Source of the DNA: Planctomycetaceae bacterium
Lineage (GTDB): Bacteria; Planctomycetota; Planctomycetia; Planctomycetales; Planctomycetaceae
Reading direction: 5' to 3'
DNA length: 64,000 nt
Assembly: GCA_019636285.1 (NCBI GenBank)
Contig: JAHBXV010000029.1
Span: forward strand, 1 to 64,000
Shown here: piece by piece, positions 1-6,910 of the stretch
Numbering within the stretch: the first letter of the stretch is position 1
How the letters are laid out: each line of letters starts with the position of its first letter
Translations under genes and position numbers: made by a program
Notes under the pieces: model-generated
The model's input: only the letters and a program-made list of their open reading frames with translations
What the model was told of the DNA's origin: nothing
The model's database searches: none

Positions 1-127
1 GCGCGACGATCCGCTGCCGCAGATCGCGGATGCGCTTCGCGGCCTTCGTTATGGGCAGCTCACCATTCTGATTCAGGATGGCGTGGTGGTTCAGATCGAA
101 CGGACTGAAAAACGCCGCCTGAGATAA
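1..127 (+). CDS. DUF2292 (YezD-like) small protein, 3' end only
   Basis: The window opens inside a reading frame whose last 41 residues are visible, ending in a TAA. The tail reads as an 'ALRGLRYGQLTILIQDG' segment followed by 'VVQIERTEKRRLR', which matches the conserved core of the small DUF2292/YezD family (about 60 residues in full). The function of this family is unknown. The family is common in planctomycetes and in some Gram-positive bacteria near sulfur-assimilation genes, but no such neighbour is visible here. The start lies outside the window. Confidence 0.75.
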   Translation, partial: RDDPLPQIADALRGLRYGQLTILIQDGVVVQIERTEKRRLR

Positions 128-140
128 GTTGGAAGAACCT

Positions 141-216
141 CCGTCAAAACCCGGTTGGCGGCTCGGAAACCTCTGCGAATTCAGGACTATTTCGGACGTC
201 CAGAGGGTTTTGACGG
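141..216. repeat. 76-bp element with GTCAAAACCC / GGGTTTTGAC ends, copy 1
   Basis: A stretch that begins CCGTCAAAACCC and ends GGGTTTTGACGG, so its ends are inverted repeats. Read on the opposite strand it matches the stretch at 39125-39199 closely (by eye well over 80 percent), including the internal segment. This copy sits about 145 bp upstream of the chosen start of the DUF1549/DUF1553 gene. It could be a small non-autonomous mobile element or a shared regulatory element. Confidence 0.75.
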
Positions 217-361
217 TAATACATGTAACTCCTTGCGGCATCCGCCCGGCAATCTTCAAAACATTCGTAAACGCTGACCCGTGACTCTCGGGAGGCTGTC
301 GACCCTCATTCATCGACAGGCTGACTGGATGCTCCAGAAGCTTGATCTTCTGGAGTCCAAG

Positions 362-3127
362 ATGCCTGCCAAACTGCCTCGTCCCGAGACAGCCGGCCGC
401 GGCCGAAGCCTGCCGTCGGAAAGCCGGGATTCATCCCGAAAACCCGGCGCTTCGATCATTTCCCGAGACATTCAAAGACGCTTCCGCCGCCTTGGGCGGA
501 CGCTGTTGCTGGCTGTCGGCACGGCGTTGTCCGTCCAGGGCTTTGCCGGTGCCGCCGATGAAGGCGATGCCGCCAAGCTCGAATTCTTCGAGCGGAAGGT
601 CCGCCCGCTCCTGGTCGCGAACTGCTTCAATTGCCACTCGGCCGATAACAAGGCCGCGGGCGGCTTGCGCGTCGACGATCACAAGGGGCTTCTGCAAGGT
701 GGCAACCGGGGGCCGGGCGTTGTTCCCGGCGATCCCGAGAAAAGCCTCCTCGTTCAAGCGATCCGCCAAAGCGATCCGAAGCTGAGGATGCCTCCCGAGT
801 TCAAACTCGAGGACGAGCAGATCGCGATTCTGGAGCAATGGGTTCGCGAGGGGGCCGTGTGGCCCGCCCTGGAACTTCCCGAAGACCTGGGCAAGTGGGA
901 CGCCAACTACGAAGCCCTGCGGCGCGAACACTGGGCCTGGCAGCCTCTGCAAAACTCGGCCATTCCTGGGGTTTCCCGCCCCGAGTGGGTCTGGGACGAA
1001 CTCGACGCCTTCGTCCTCGCGCGGCAGGAACAGCACCAGTTAAATCCCGTCGCCGATGCCGATCGGTTGTCGTGGCTGCGACGGGTGACCTTCGATTTGA
1101 CTGGTCTGCCGCCGACGCCCGCCGAGATCGATGCCTTTCTCGCCGACGCGACTTCGGAAGCGCATGCCACCGTGGTGGACCGCCTATTGGCTTCGCCCGC
1201 CTATGGGGAGCGCTGGGGGCGGCACTGGCTCGACGTGGCCCGCTATGGCGAATCAACCGGTTCGGCCCGGAATCTTCCGTATCCCCACGCCTGGCGCTAC
1301 CGCGACTACGTGATCGATGCGTTCAACCGCGACAAACCCTATGACGAGTTCCTTCGGGAACAGATCGCGGGGGATCTCCTGCCGCACTCATCCCCCGAGG
1401 AGTTCGATGAACACCAGATCGCGACCGGCTTTCTCGCGCTGGGGGTCAAGGACGTCAATCAGCGGTTTAAGGTCCGGTTCGAGATGGACAACATCGACGA
1501 ACAGATCGACACGGTCACGCGGTCCATTCTCGGCCTCACGGTGAGTTGCGCCCGTTGCCACGACCATAAGTTCGATCCGATTCCCACCACCGACTATTAC
1601 GCCCTCGCCGGCATCTTCCAGAGCAGCGATCACTGCGCGGGGCTGCGCAACAAGATGGGGGGCGGCGGACTCGATTATTACGACAACAACTTGCTGTTGT
1701 CCCTGGCGTCCTACCCCGCTCCAACGACATCCACCGATGCCGAAGAACTGGCGGCGGCGCAGGCCGCGCTCGATAAAGCCAAGGCTGAATTCGAACGGAT
1801 TCGCGGAACCCCCGAAGGGGCCGAACTCGCTCCCAACGGTCGCCCGAAGCAGCAGGTCGCCCGGCAAAAGATGAACCGGGCCCAGGCCGCGTTGAATGCC
1901 CTATCCGACCCCGCCAGTCTGGGAGCCGTTGCCTACGGTGTTCGGGAAGCGAAGCAGATCAGCGATACCGAAGTCCGCCTGCGGGGCGAAGCCGAGAAGC
2001 TCGGACCGGTTGTCCCGCGCGGTTTTCTGACGGCCGTCGACGTTCCCGGCACGCCGGCCGTGAACCGCGAGCAGAGCGGCCGACTGGAACTGGCACACTG
2101 GCTCTCGAGCGCGGAAAACCCGCTGACGTCCCGAGTGATGGTCAACCGTGTCTGGCGTCACCTGTTCGATCGGGGACTCGTCAGCACCGTCGATAACTTC
2201 GGTGTCACTGGCGACACGCCGTCGCATCCGGAACTGCTCGATCACCTGTCGCAGCGTTTCATTCGCGACGGCTGGTCGATCAAGCGGCTGATCCGCGCCG
2301 TAGTTCTCAGCCATACCTACCGGCTGGGAACGAGCCAGTCGCCGGCCGAGTTGGCCATCGATCCCGGCAATCGCTGGCTGTGGCGGCATGCTCCTCGCCG
2401 GCTCGAAGCGGAAGAAATCCGTGATGCCATGCTGGCCGCGACGGGAACATTGTCGTCGGCACGCCCCGAATCTTCCCCCGTCCAGAGTCTGCGGGTGATC
2501 GAGATGCGGAACAACGGGCAGGAATCTCAGGCCATTCTGCGTACGGCAAAGGACAGCCAGCATCGCAGCGTGTACCTGCCGCTGGTCCGTACTCTCGTCC
2601 CGCCGTCTCTGGAGGTCTTCGACTTCGCGGAGCAGGGAATGGTGACCGGCAGCCGCGATACCACGACCGTTCCCGGGCAGGCGCTGTACCTGCTGAACGA
2701 TCCGCTGGTTCGCAAGCAGGCCCTGCGGTATGCCGAGCAGCTTGTTGCCCGTGAAGACTGGGACGACACCCAGCGACTGCGGGAAGCGTATCTGCGGGTT
2801 CTCGGGCGAGCCGCCACGCCGGCCGAGGTCGATCGGGCCGGACAGTTCCTCGACGACTATGCCGCAATTTCCGCCAACGTCCTCGCGGAGTCGTTCGCGG
2901 AGGCGGCGAGTGCCGAGTCACCGCCGGAAAGCGAAGTGGCCAATGTCGACACGGTGCCGGTCAAACCCGCGAACGTCCCCGACCCGGCCGCGAACCCGGA
3001 CGACGTCGAACAAACCGAAGAAGTCGTCGTGGAGGAGCAGATTCTGGCGCGTGATCCCCGGACCGCCGCCTGGGCCAGCTTTGTCCAGGCTCTCTTCGGT
3101 TCCGCCGAGTTCCGCTATCTCCCGTGA
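362..3127 (+). CDS. Secreted cytochrome-type protein, PSCyt1-DUF1549-DUF1553
   Basis: Large exported protein of the planctomycete cytochrome C / DUF1549 / DUF1553 family. Counted from ATG 362 it has 921 residues. A basic stretch and hydrophobic signal (about residues 38-64, ending near 'GFAGAADE') are followed by a heme-type CFNCH at residues 88-92 in a PSCyt1-like region. A DUF1549-like block ('RRVTFDLTGLPPTPAEI') comes next, then a second CxxCH (CARCH, about residue 396) followed by DHKFDPIP, and DUF1553 ('VMVNRVWRHLFDRGLV'). ATG 362 was chosen because GGAG lies 7 nt before it; a GTG at 281 would give 948 residues with no visible binding site. The DUF1501 gene follows after 58 bp, the standard pairing of these families. 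Substrate unknown; polysaccharide or other organic-matter breakdown is only inferred. Confidence 0.9.
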   Translation: MPAKLPRPETAGRGRSLPSESRDSSRKPGASIISRDIQRRFRRLGRTLLLAVGTALSVQGFAGAADEGDAAKLEFFERKVRPLLVANCFNCHSADNKAAGGLRVDDHKGLLQGGNRGPGVVPGDPEKSLLVQAIRQSDPKLRMPPEFKLEDEQIAILEQWVREGAVWPALELPEDLGKWDANYEALRREHWAWQPLQNSAIPGVSRPEWVWDELDAFVLARQEQHQLNPVADADRLSWLRRVTFDLTGLPPTPAEIDAFLADATSEAHATVVDRLLASPAYGERWGRHWLDVARYGESTGSARNLPYPHAWRYRDYVIDAFNRDKPYDEFLREQIAGDLLPHSSPEEFDEHQIATGFLALGVKDVNQRFKVRFEMDNIDEQIDTVTRSILGLTVSCARCHDHKFDPIPTTDYYALAGIFQSSDHCAGLRNKMGGGGLDYYDNNLLLSLASYPAPTTSTDAEELAAAQAALDKAKAEFERIRGTPEGAELAPNGRPKQQVARQKMNRAQAALNALSDPASLGAVAYGVREAKQISDTEVRLRGEAEKLGPVVPRGFLTAVDVPGTPAVNREQSGRLELAHWLSSAENPLTSRVMVNRVWRHLFDRGLVSTVDNFGVTGDTPSHPELLDHLSQRFIRDGWSIKRLIRAVVLSHTYRLGTSQSPAELAIDPGNRWLWRHAPRRLEAEEIRDAMLAATGTLSSARPESSPVQSLRVIEMRNNGQESQAILRTAKDSQHRSVYLPLVRTLVPPSLEVFDFAEQGMVTGSRDTTTVPGQALYLLNDPLVRKQALRYAEQLVAREDWDDTQRLREAYLRVLGRAATPAEVDRAGQFLDDYAAISANVLAESFAEAASAESPPESEVANVDTVPVKPANVPDPAANPDDVEQTEEVVVEEQILARDPRTAAWASFVQALFGSAEFRYLP

Positions 3128-3185
3128 TCGCGCCGCGGTGTTCTCGATCGATCAAGTTCACTCATTGTCAGGAAATGGTGATTCC

Positions 3186-4589
3186 ATGAAAAATACAGAT
3201 TCGACTCTCCTCCCCATCGTGGATGCGCCGCTGGCACGGCGCGATGTTTTGAAGTCGGCCGGGATCGGCTTTGGGTCGGTGGCTTTGGCCGGGATGCTTG
3301 GACTGCAACAGCAGCAGGTCCGAGCGGCTTCCGACGCCGAAGCGCCGCGTCCCCTGGCCGTCAAAAAGCCGCACCGGCCGGCGAAGGCCAAACGCATCAT
3401 CTTCCTGTTCATGGAAGGGGCGATGTCGCACGTCGATACGTTCGACTACAAGCCCACCTTGCAGGAAAGCGACGGCAAGTCGGCCCCCGGCGGCGGCAAG
3501 TTGGTCGCCTCGAAATTCGCGTTTCAACAATATGGAGAAACGGGAACGTGGGTTTCGGATCTCTATCCGAACGTCGCCCGACACGTGGACAAGCTCTGCT
3601 TCCTGCGCGGGCTTCACACGGACACCCCCGCCCATCCGCAGGCGGTGATTCAGCTACATACCGGGGCGGCGATTGCCTCGCTCACCCGACCGTCTATGGG
3701 GGCCTGGCTGCTCTACGGGCTGGGAACCGAGAACCAGGATCTGCCGGGTTACATCACCATCAACCCGTCCCCCAATTTCGGGGGGGCGGTCAACTATGGC
3801 AGTGCTTTCCTGCCGGCCCACTACCAGGGAACCCGGATCAACGACAACGGCCAGTTGCCCAACCTGCGGGCGACATCGCCGGCGACGCTGCAGCGGAAGC
3901 AACTGGAACTGATCCAAGAGATGAATCGTGGGTTGCAGGCTTCACCCGGCGCCCCTCGGGAACTGGAAGCCGTGATTCAGTCCTATGAACTGGCCTTCCG
4001 GATGCAGGGAGATGTTCCGGCCCTTCTGGATATTTCACAGGAGCCGGAATCGGTTCGCGAAGCCTATGGCGTCAAACCGGGGCCGCAGGGAAGTTTCGCC
4101 CGTCAGTGCCTGATGGCCCGTCGGCTGAGCGAAGCCGGTGTCCGCTTCGTCGAAATCCGCCAGCCCGGCTGGGATCATCACAACAATCTGCACAAGGGAT
4201 TGCAGACGAACGCGAAAGCGACGGATCAGCCGACCGCCGCGCTGCTGGCCGACCTGGAGGCCCGCGGGCTGCTCGATGAGACGCTGGTCCTGTTCGGTAG
4301 CGAGTTCGGCCGTTTGCCCACCGCGCAAGGGCCGGACGGCCGGGACCACAACATCACCGGCTATCCCATGTGGCTGGCCGGCGCCGGCGTGAAGCCGGGC
4401 TACTCGCATGGCACGACCGACGAATTCGGAACTCATGCGGTCGAGGGGCGGATGCACACGAACGATCTTCATGCCACGCTCTTGGCGCTCATGGGGCTCG
4501 ATCACGAACTGCTGACGTACCACTACGCCGGTCGCGACTTCCGTCTGACCGACGTCGCCGGAACGGTGGCGACCGAGATCTTCGCGTAG
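3186..4589 (+). CDS. DUF1501 protein with Tat-type signal
   Basis: 467-residue protein with an N-terminal twin-arginine type signal ('ARRDVLKSAGIGFGSVALAG'), so it is probably exported folded. The mature part matches the DUF1501 family, which is related to the alkaline phosphatase/sulfatase fold: 'IIFLFMEGAMSHVDTFDYKP' near the front, 'GWDHHNNLHKG' in the middle and 'ETLVLFGSEFGRLPTAQG' followed by 'GRDHNITGYPMWLAGAGV' near the end. Start ATG 3186 lies after TCAGGAAATGGTGATTCC, a weak site. It directly follows the DUF1549/DUF1553 gene and is very probably co-transcribed with it. No enzymatic activity can be assigned from sequence alone. Confidence 0.92.
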   Translation: MKNTDSTLLPIVDAPLARRDVLKSAGIGFGSVALAGMLGLQQQQVRAASDAEAPRPLAVKKPHRPAKAKRIIFLFMEGAMSHVDTFDYKPTLQESDGKSAPGGGKLVASKFAFQQYGETGTWVSDLYPNVARHVDKLCFLRGLHTDTPAHPQAVIQLHTGAAIASLTRPSMGAWLLYGLGTENQDLPGYITINPSPNFGGAVNYGSAFLPAHYQGTRINDNGQLPNLRATSPATLQRKQLELIQEMNRGLQASPGAPRELEAVIQSYELAFRMQGDVPALLDISQEPESVREAYGVKPGPQGSFARQCLMARRLSEAGVRFVEIRQPGWDHHNNLHKGLQTNAKATDQPTAALLADLEARGLLDETLVLFGSEFGRLPTAQGPDGRDHNITGYPMWLAGAGVKPGYSHGTTDEFGTHAVEGRMHTNDLHATLLALMGLDHELLTYHYAGRDFRLTDVAGTVATEIFA

Positions 4590-4611
4590 AACGCTGTTTT
4601 CAAAATGCCAG

Positions 4612-4696
4612 GAGCGGAAGGCGAAAAGCTGAAAGCCTGACCTGTTCATTCGAGAAAATGGCTGGCTTTTCGCTCTCCGCTTTTTGCTTTCCGCTC
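4612..4696. repeat. Imperfect inverted repeat of GAGCGGAAxGC type
   Basis: The arms at 4612-4637 and 4664-4696 are imperfect inverted copies rich in 'GCGGAAAGC' and 'GCGAAAAGC' words. It lies just before the terminator that separates two convergent genes. It resembles the short palindromic repeats scattered through planctomycete intergenic regions, though no second copy was seen in this window. Confidence 0.45.
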
Positions 4697-4723
4697 ACGG
4701 CGTCGGGAATCCCTGAAAAAGAG

Positions 4724-4758
4724 AACGGCCTCTCCGGTACGGTCGGAGAGGCCGTTTT
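4724..4758. terminator. Bidirectional hairpin terminator between convergent genes
   Basis: A perfect 13-bp stem (arms 4724-4736 and 4744-4756, loop GTACGGT) has a T run on the right and an A run (CTGAAAAAG) on the left. It can therefore stop transcription in both directions, serving the DUF1501 gene on the plus strand and the Cys-rich gene on the minus strand. Confidence 0.85.
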
Positions 4759-4778
4759 CGTATTCCGTGTGGCGATGA

Positions 4779-5234
4779 CTAGCAGCAGCAGCAGACCGGA
4801 GTGCCGTTGAAGCAGACGTAGCAGCAGCAGCCGTTCTTCACGCAGCAGGCAATCGCTTCGCAGCAGGCCTGAACCATCTCGCAGCAGGCGGTGTCGCCAC
4901 TGCAACAGGTGATACAGCAGCCGTCCTCGGTCATTTCACACTTGCAGTGACAGCAGGTGAACTTGCAGTCCAGCACGGTCACGCCGTTGAGCTGGCAGCA
5001 GACCGAACACTGGCCGCCGGCCAGCATGCGACACAGGTTTTGCAGCGTCGCGCACGCGATGTCGTCATCGCAGCAGCACTTGATCTTGCACCCATCCGCG
5101 CATTGCTCGATTTCGATCGAACAGCGCGGAACCACGCACCAGTTGGCTCCTTGAGCGGGAACCGGCTGAGCACCCGGGGTGGTGAAACCCGCCTGACCCA
5201 ACGCACCACGATCCAGCATGATTGCACTCGACAT
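4779..5234 (-). CDS. Extremely cysteine-rich small protein (35 Cys in 151 residues)
   Basis: The start ATG 5234 is preceded by a strong GGAAGGAG 7 nt upstream, which decides it over an upstream ATG at 5264. The first ~30 residues are Cys-free and rich in Ala, Gly and Pro. From there to the end 35 cysteines occur singly, in pairs, in triplets and as a terminal CCCC. The last third has Cys pairs about every 6-7 residues ('ACCEMVQACCEAIACC'), compatible with a helix presenting thiols on one face, as in copper-storage (Csp/DUF326-like) proteins. Such a similarity is an inference; I do not recognise the family. No signal peptide is visible, so it is probably cytoplasmic. Possible roles are metal storage or detoxification, or a structural disulfide protein. 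It stands alone, convergent with the DUF1501 gene. Confidence 0.85.
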   Translation of the reverse strand: MSSAIMLDRGALGQAGFTTPGAQPVPAQGANWCVVPRCSIEIEQCADGCKIKCCCDDDIACATLQNLCRMLAGGQCSVCCQLNGVTVLDCKFTCCHCKCEMTEDGCCITCCSGDTACCEMVQACCEAIACCVKNGCCCYVCFNGTPVCCCC

Positions 5235-5622
5235 GGGACGACTCCTTCCGGCCGTCGGACGCATCCAGATCGCGTCCGTTTGGCCTCATTCCGTGAGGGC
5301 CTCTGGCCTGTCCAGTCAGCAATCTCACCGCGCTGAGAATGCCTCCCGGGGTGCGGGTCGGCGAGAAGTTCGACGCTCGATGGGCAATGTCAAACTTTGA
5401 TGACGGTAGCAGTTACGATGACCATCGGCAAGGTCATGTCTTTGAAGTCGGTCTTGCCGCCAAATCCAGAACTGGCATGCCGTTTGCCAATCCGATCAAT
5501 TCATCATGGCCGCATTCATCACCCACGCCGAGTGTTGTTGTCCCCGATCTTCATCGGACAGACCGGGCCGCGCGCGAATTTGATCATGCCCTCGGCATGA
5601 AATCGCGAAAGCAGAACAGCGG
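5235..5622. other. Gene-free stretch upstream of the Cys-rich gene
   Basis: No convincing coding region. It must hold the promoter of the Cys-rich gene on the minus strand. On the plus strand it ends in a strong terminator hairpin (5623-5647) with no gene in front of it, so a short non-coding transcript or a leader could arise here. I could not define such an RNA. Confidence 0.4.
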
Positions 5623-5647
5623 CCCGGAGTTCCGGGTCTTTTTTTTT
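5623..5647 (+). terminator. Orphan hairpin with nine-T tract
   Basis: CCCGG (5623-5627), loop AGTT, CCGGG (5632-5636), then TC and nine T residues. This is a textbook intrinsic terminator for plus-strand transcription. No protein gene lies upstream on that strand for several hundred bases, and a small gene begins 50 bp downstream, so it may end an unannotated RNA or act as an attenuator. Confidence 0.75.
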
Positions 5648-5697
5648 GAACCGACACACGATTCGCAACCTGCGAGAACATCAAGGGAACGACTGTC

Positions 5698-5925
5698 ATG
5701 CCTGCCAACCGCATCTCCGGCTATTTCAAAGCCACCACTTACCGAAGCCCCTCCCAAGCCGTCGCCCCGCGGCCATCATCGGCACCGCCGACCGGCTTCG
5801 TGGCACTGCCGGCTGGTTTTGCGGGTTCTTCGAGCGCGGTTTACCAGCAGGCCTATCTCCTGGCCCGCGCATCGGCCCGAGAAAAACTGCTGGCGCTTTT
5901 GCGTTCAAGATCGGGCCTGAACTGA
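5698..5925 (+). CDS. Small protein of unknown function (75 residues)
   Basis: ATG 5698 follows AAGGGAACGACTGTC, a usable ribosome binding site. The product has a Pro/Ala/Ser-rich front half and a helix-like tail, 'VYQQAYLLARASAREKLL'. It has no signal peptide or membrane segment. I recall short planctomycete proteins with a similar 'YQxAYxxA' tail, but no function is known. It lies just downstream of an orphan terminator hairpin, which could make its expression conditional. Confidence 0.55.
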   Translation: MPANRISGYFKATTYRSPSQAVAPRPSSAPPTGFVALPAGFAGSSSAVYQQAYLLARASAREKLLALLRSRSGLN

Positions 5926-5954
5926 GCCCGTTATCGAAGGATGGCTTCCTCTTC

Positions 5955-6060
5955 TTGTTCCCACGCTCCGCCTGGGAACACCCGCTGCCGAGGCTCCGCC
6001 TCGTCGAGAGCAGGTCGCGTCGGAACTGCATCGACGATGGCGTTCCCACGCGGAACCTCA
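5955..6060. repeat. GTTCCCACGC-type palindromic repeat, copy A
   Basis: Contains GTTCCCACGCTCCGCCTGGGAAC (a 7-bp inverted repeat, GTTCCCA / TGGGAAC), a second hairpin GAGGCTCCGCCTC, and a closing GCGTTCCCACGCGG. Related copies are at 6137-6193, 9480-9513 and 28171-28256. It belongs to the dispersed REP-like palindromes common in planctomycete genomes. Confidence 0.7.
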
Positions 6061-6136
6061 AGAACGAGTCGTGCTCCCCGTGAACAGTTACGGGGCACAT
6101 CCCTGCAAGGGGATACCGGGAAATATCACGGTCGTC

Positions 6137-6193
6137 CCTTGTTCCCATGCTCCGCGTGGGAACACACTTTCCCGAGGCTCTGCCTCGTTCGGC
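6137..6193. repeat. GTTCCCACGC-type palindromic repeat, copy B
   Basis: GTTCCCATGC...GCGTGGGAAC followed by GAGGCTCTGCCTC, the same order of two hairpins as copy A about 180 bp upstream. It ends only about 20 bp beyond the stop of the membrane-protein gene on the minus strand and may help end that transcript. Confidence 0.7.
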
Positions 6194-6211
6194 ATGACGG
6201 CGGAAGACAGT

Positions 6212-6646
6212 TCAGTCTTCAAAGGGCAGCGTCAACTGACCTTCGGCAGGCGGGGCGTGCTGGTCGGTTTCGTCGCGATCCGCAGGCATCCCCGACGATT
6301 CCCCCAGCAGTTCCTCGAAGCCTCGCAGATCGTGTCGAAAGTGCCCCAACATCACGGCGATGTGAAAGACGAGCAGCAACACGGCCGCCAACTCGACCAG
6401 CCAGGTCGGACCGACGAACTGACTGGTCATCCAGACGACGCCAACCCCGACCACGGCAACCTTGTCTCCGTGGCAGGACATGGCCTGCCGCCGTCGCCAC
6501 AGGGCGACAAGGAACAGAGTCGCCGAACTCCCCACGAAAAATCCCATGACGGCATGCTCGCAAATGACCCGCGCCTGATGGAGGTCGACACCTTTCGCGA
6601 CGCCGCCAGGAACGAGAGCCTGAACCGCGGTGATGAAATCGAACAT
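6212..6646 (-). CDS. Small integral membrane protein of unknown family
   Basis: 144 residues from ATG 6646, chosen because AAGGAG lies 6 nt upstream; an open frame continues further upstream but is low in coding character. Three hydrophobic segments are visible: about 31-50 ('AVMGFFVGSSATLFLVAL'), 61-79 ('VAVVGVGVVWMTS') and 83-104 ('TWLVELAAVLLLVFHIAVML'). Several His residues lie near membrane edges (HQARVICEH, FHIAVMLGHFRHD), followed by an acidic tail 'DETDQHAPPAEGQLTLPFED'. The pattern is compatible with a heme or metal site in the membrane, but this is a guess. I do not recognise the family. It is transcribed away from the cupin-type gene, apparently as a single gene. Confidence 0.7.
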   Translation of the reverse strand: MFDFITAVQALVPGGVAKGVDLHQARVICEHAVMGFFVGSSATLFLVALWRRRQAMSCHGDKVAVVGVGVVWMTSQFVGPTWLVELAAVLLLVFHIAVMLGHFRHDLRGFEELLGESSGMPADRDETDQHAPPAEGQLTLPFED

Positions 6647-6910
6647 GACAACTCCTTCACGAACTGCGTGATCCTTGCAACATGGCCGTTCAGCCAGATC
6701 GCAAGGTCGCGAATTTCGTGGGAGAGGTCTGGAGAGCCGCGGAAGAGGCTGGAATTGCCAGCAGGCGCCATGGACGGGCCTGGAATTCCCGATCTCGCCA
6801 ACGACTGTGATGCGGGCGTCATCTTGAATGAAACTGGATGGCGCGGGCGACGACGACCTGAAATGGACGCCATCCCTTGCCATGGTGGAAGCATCGACGA
6901 GTGAAAGTCG

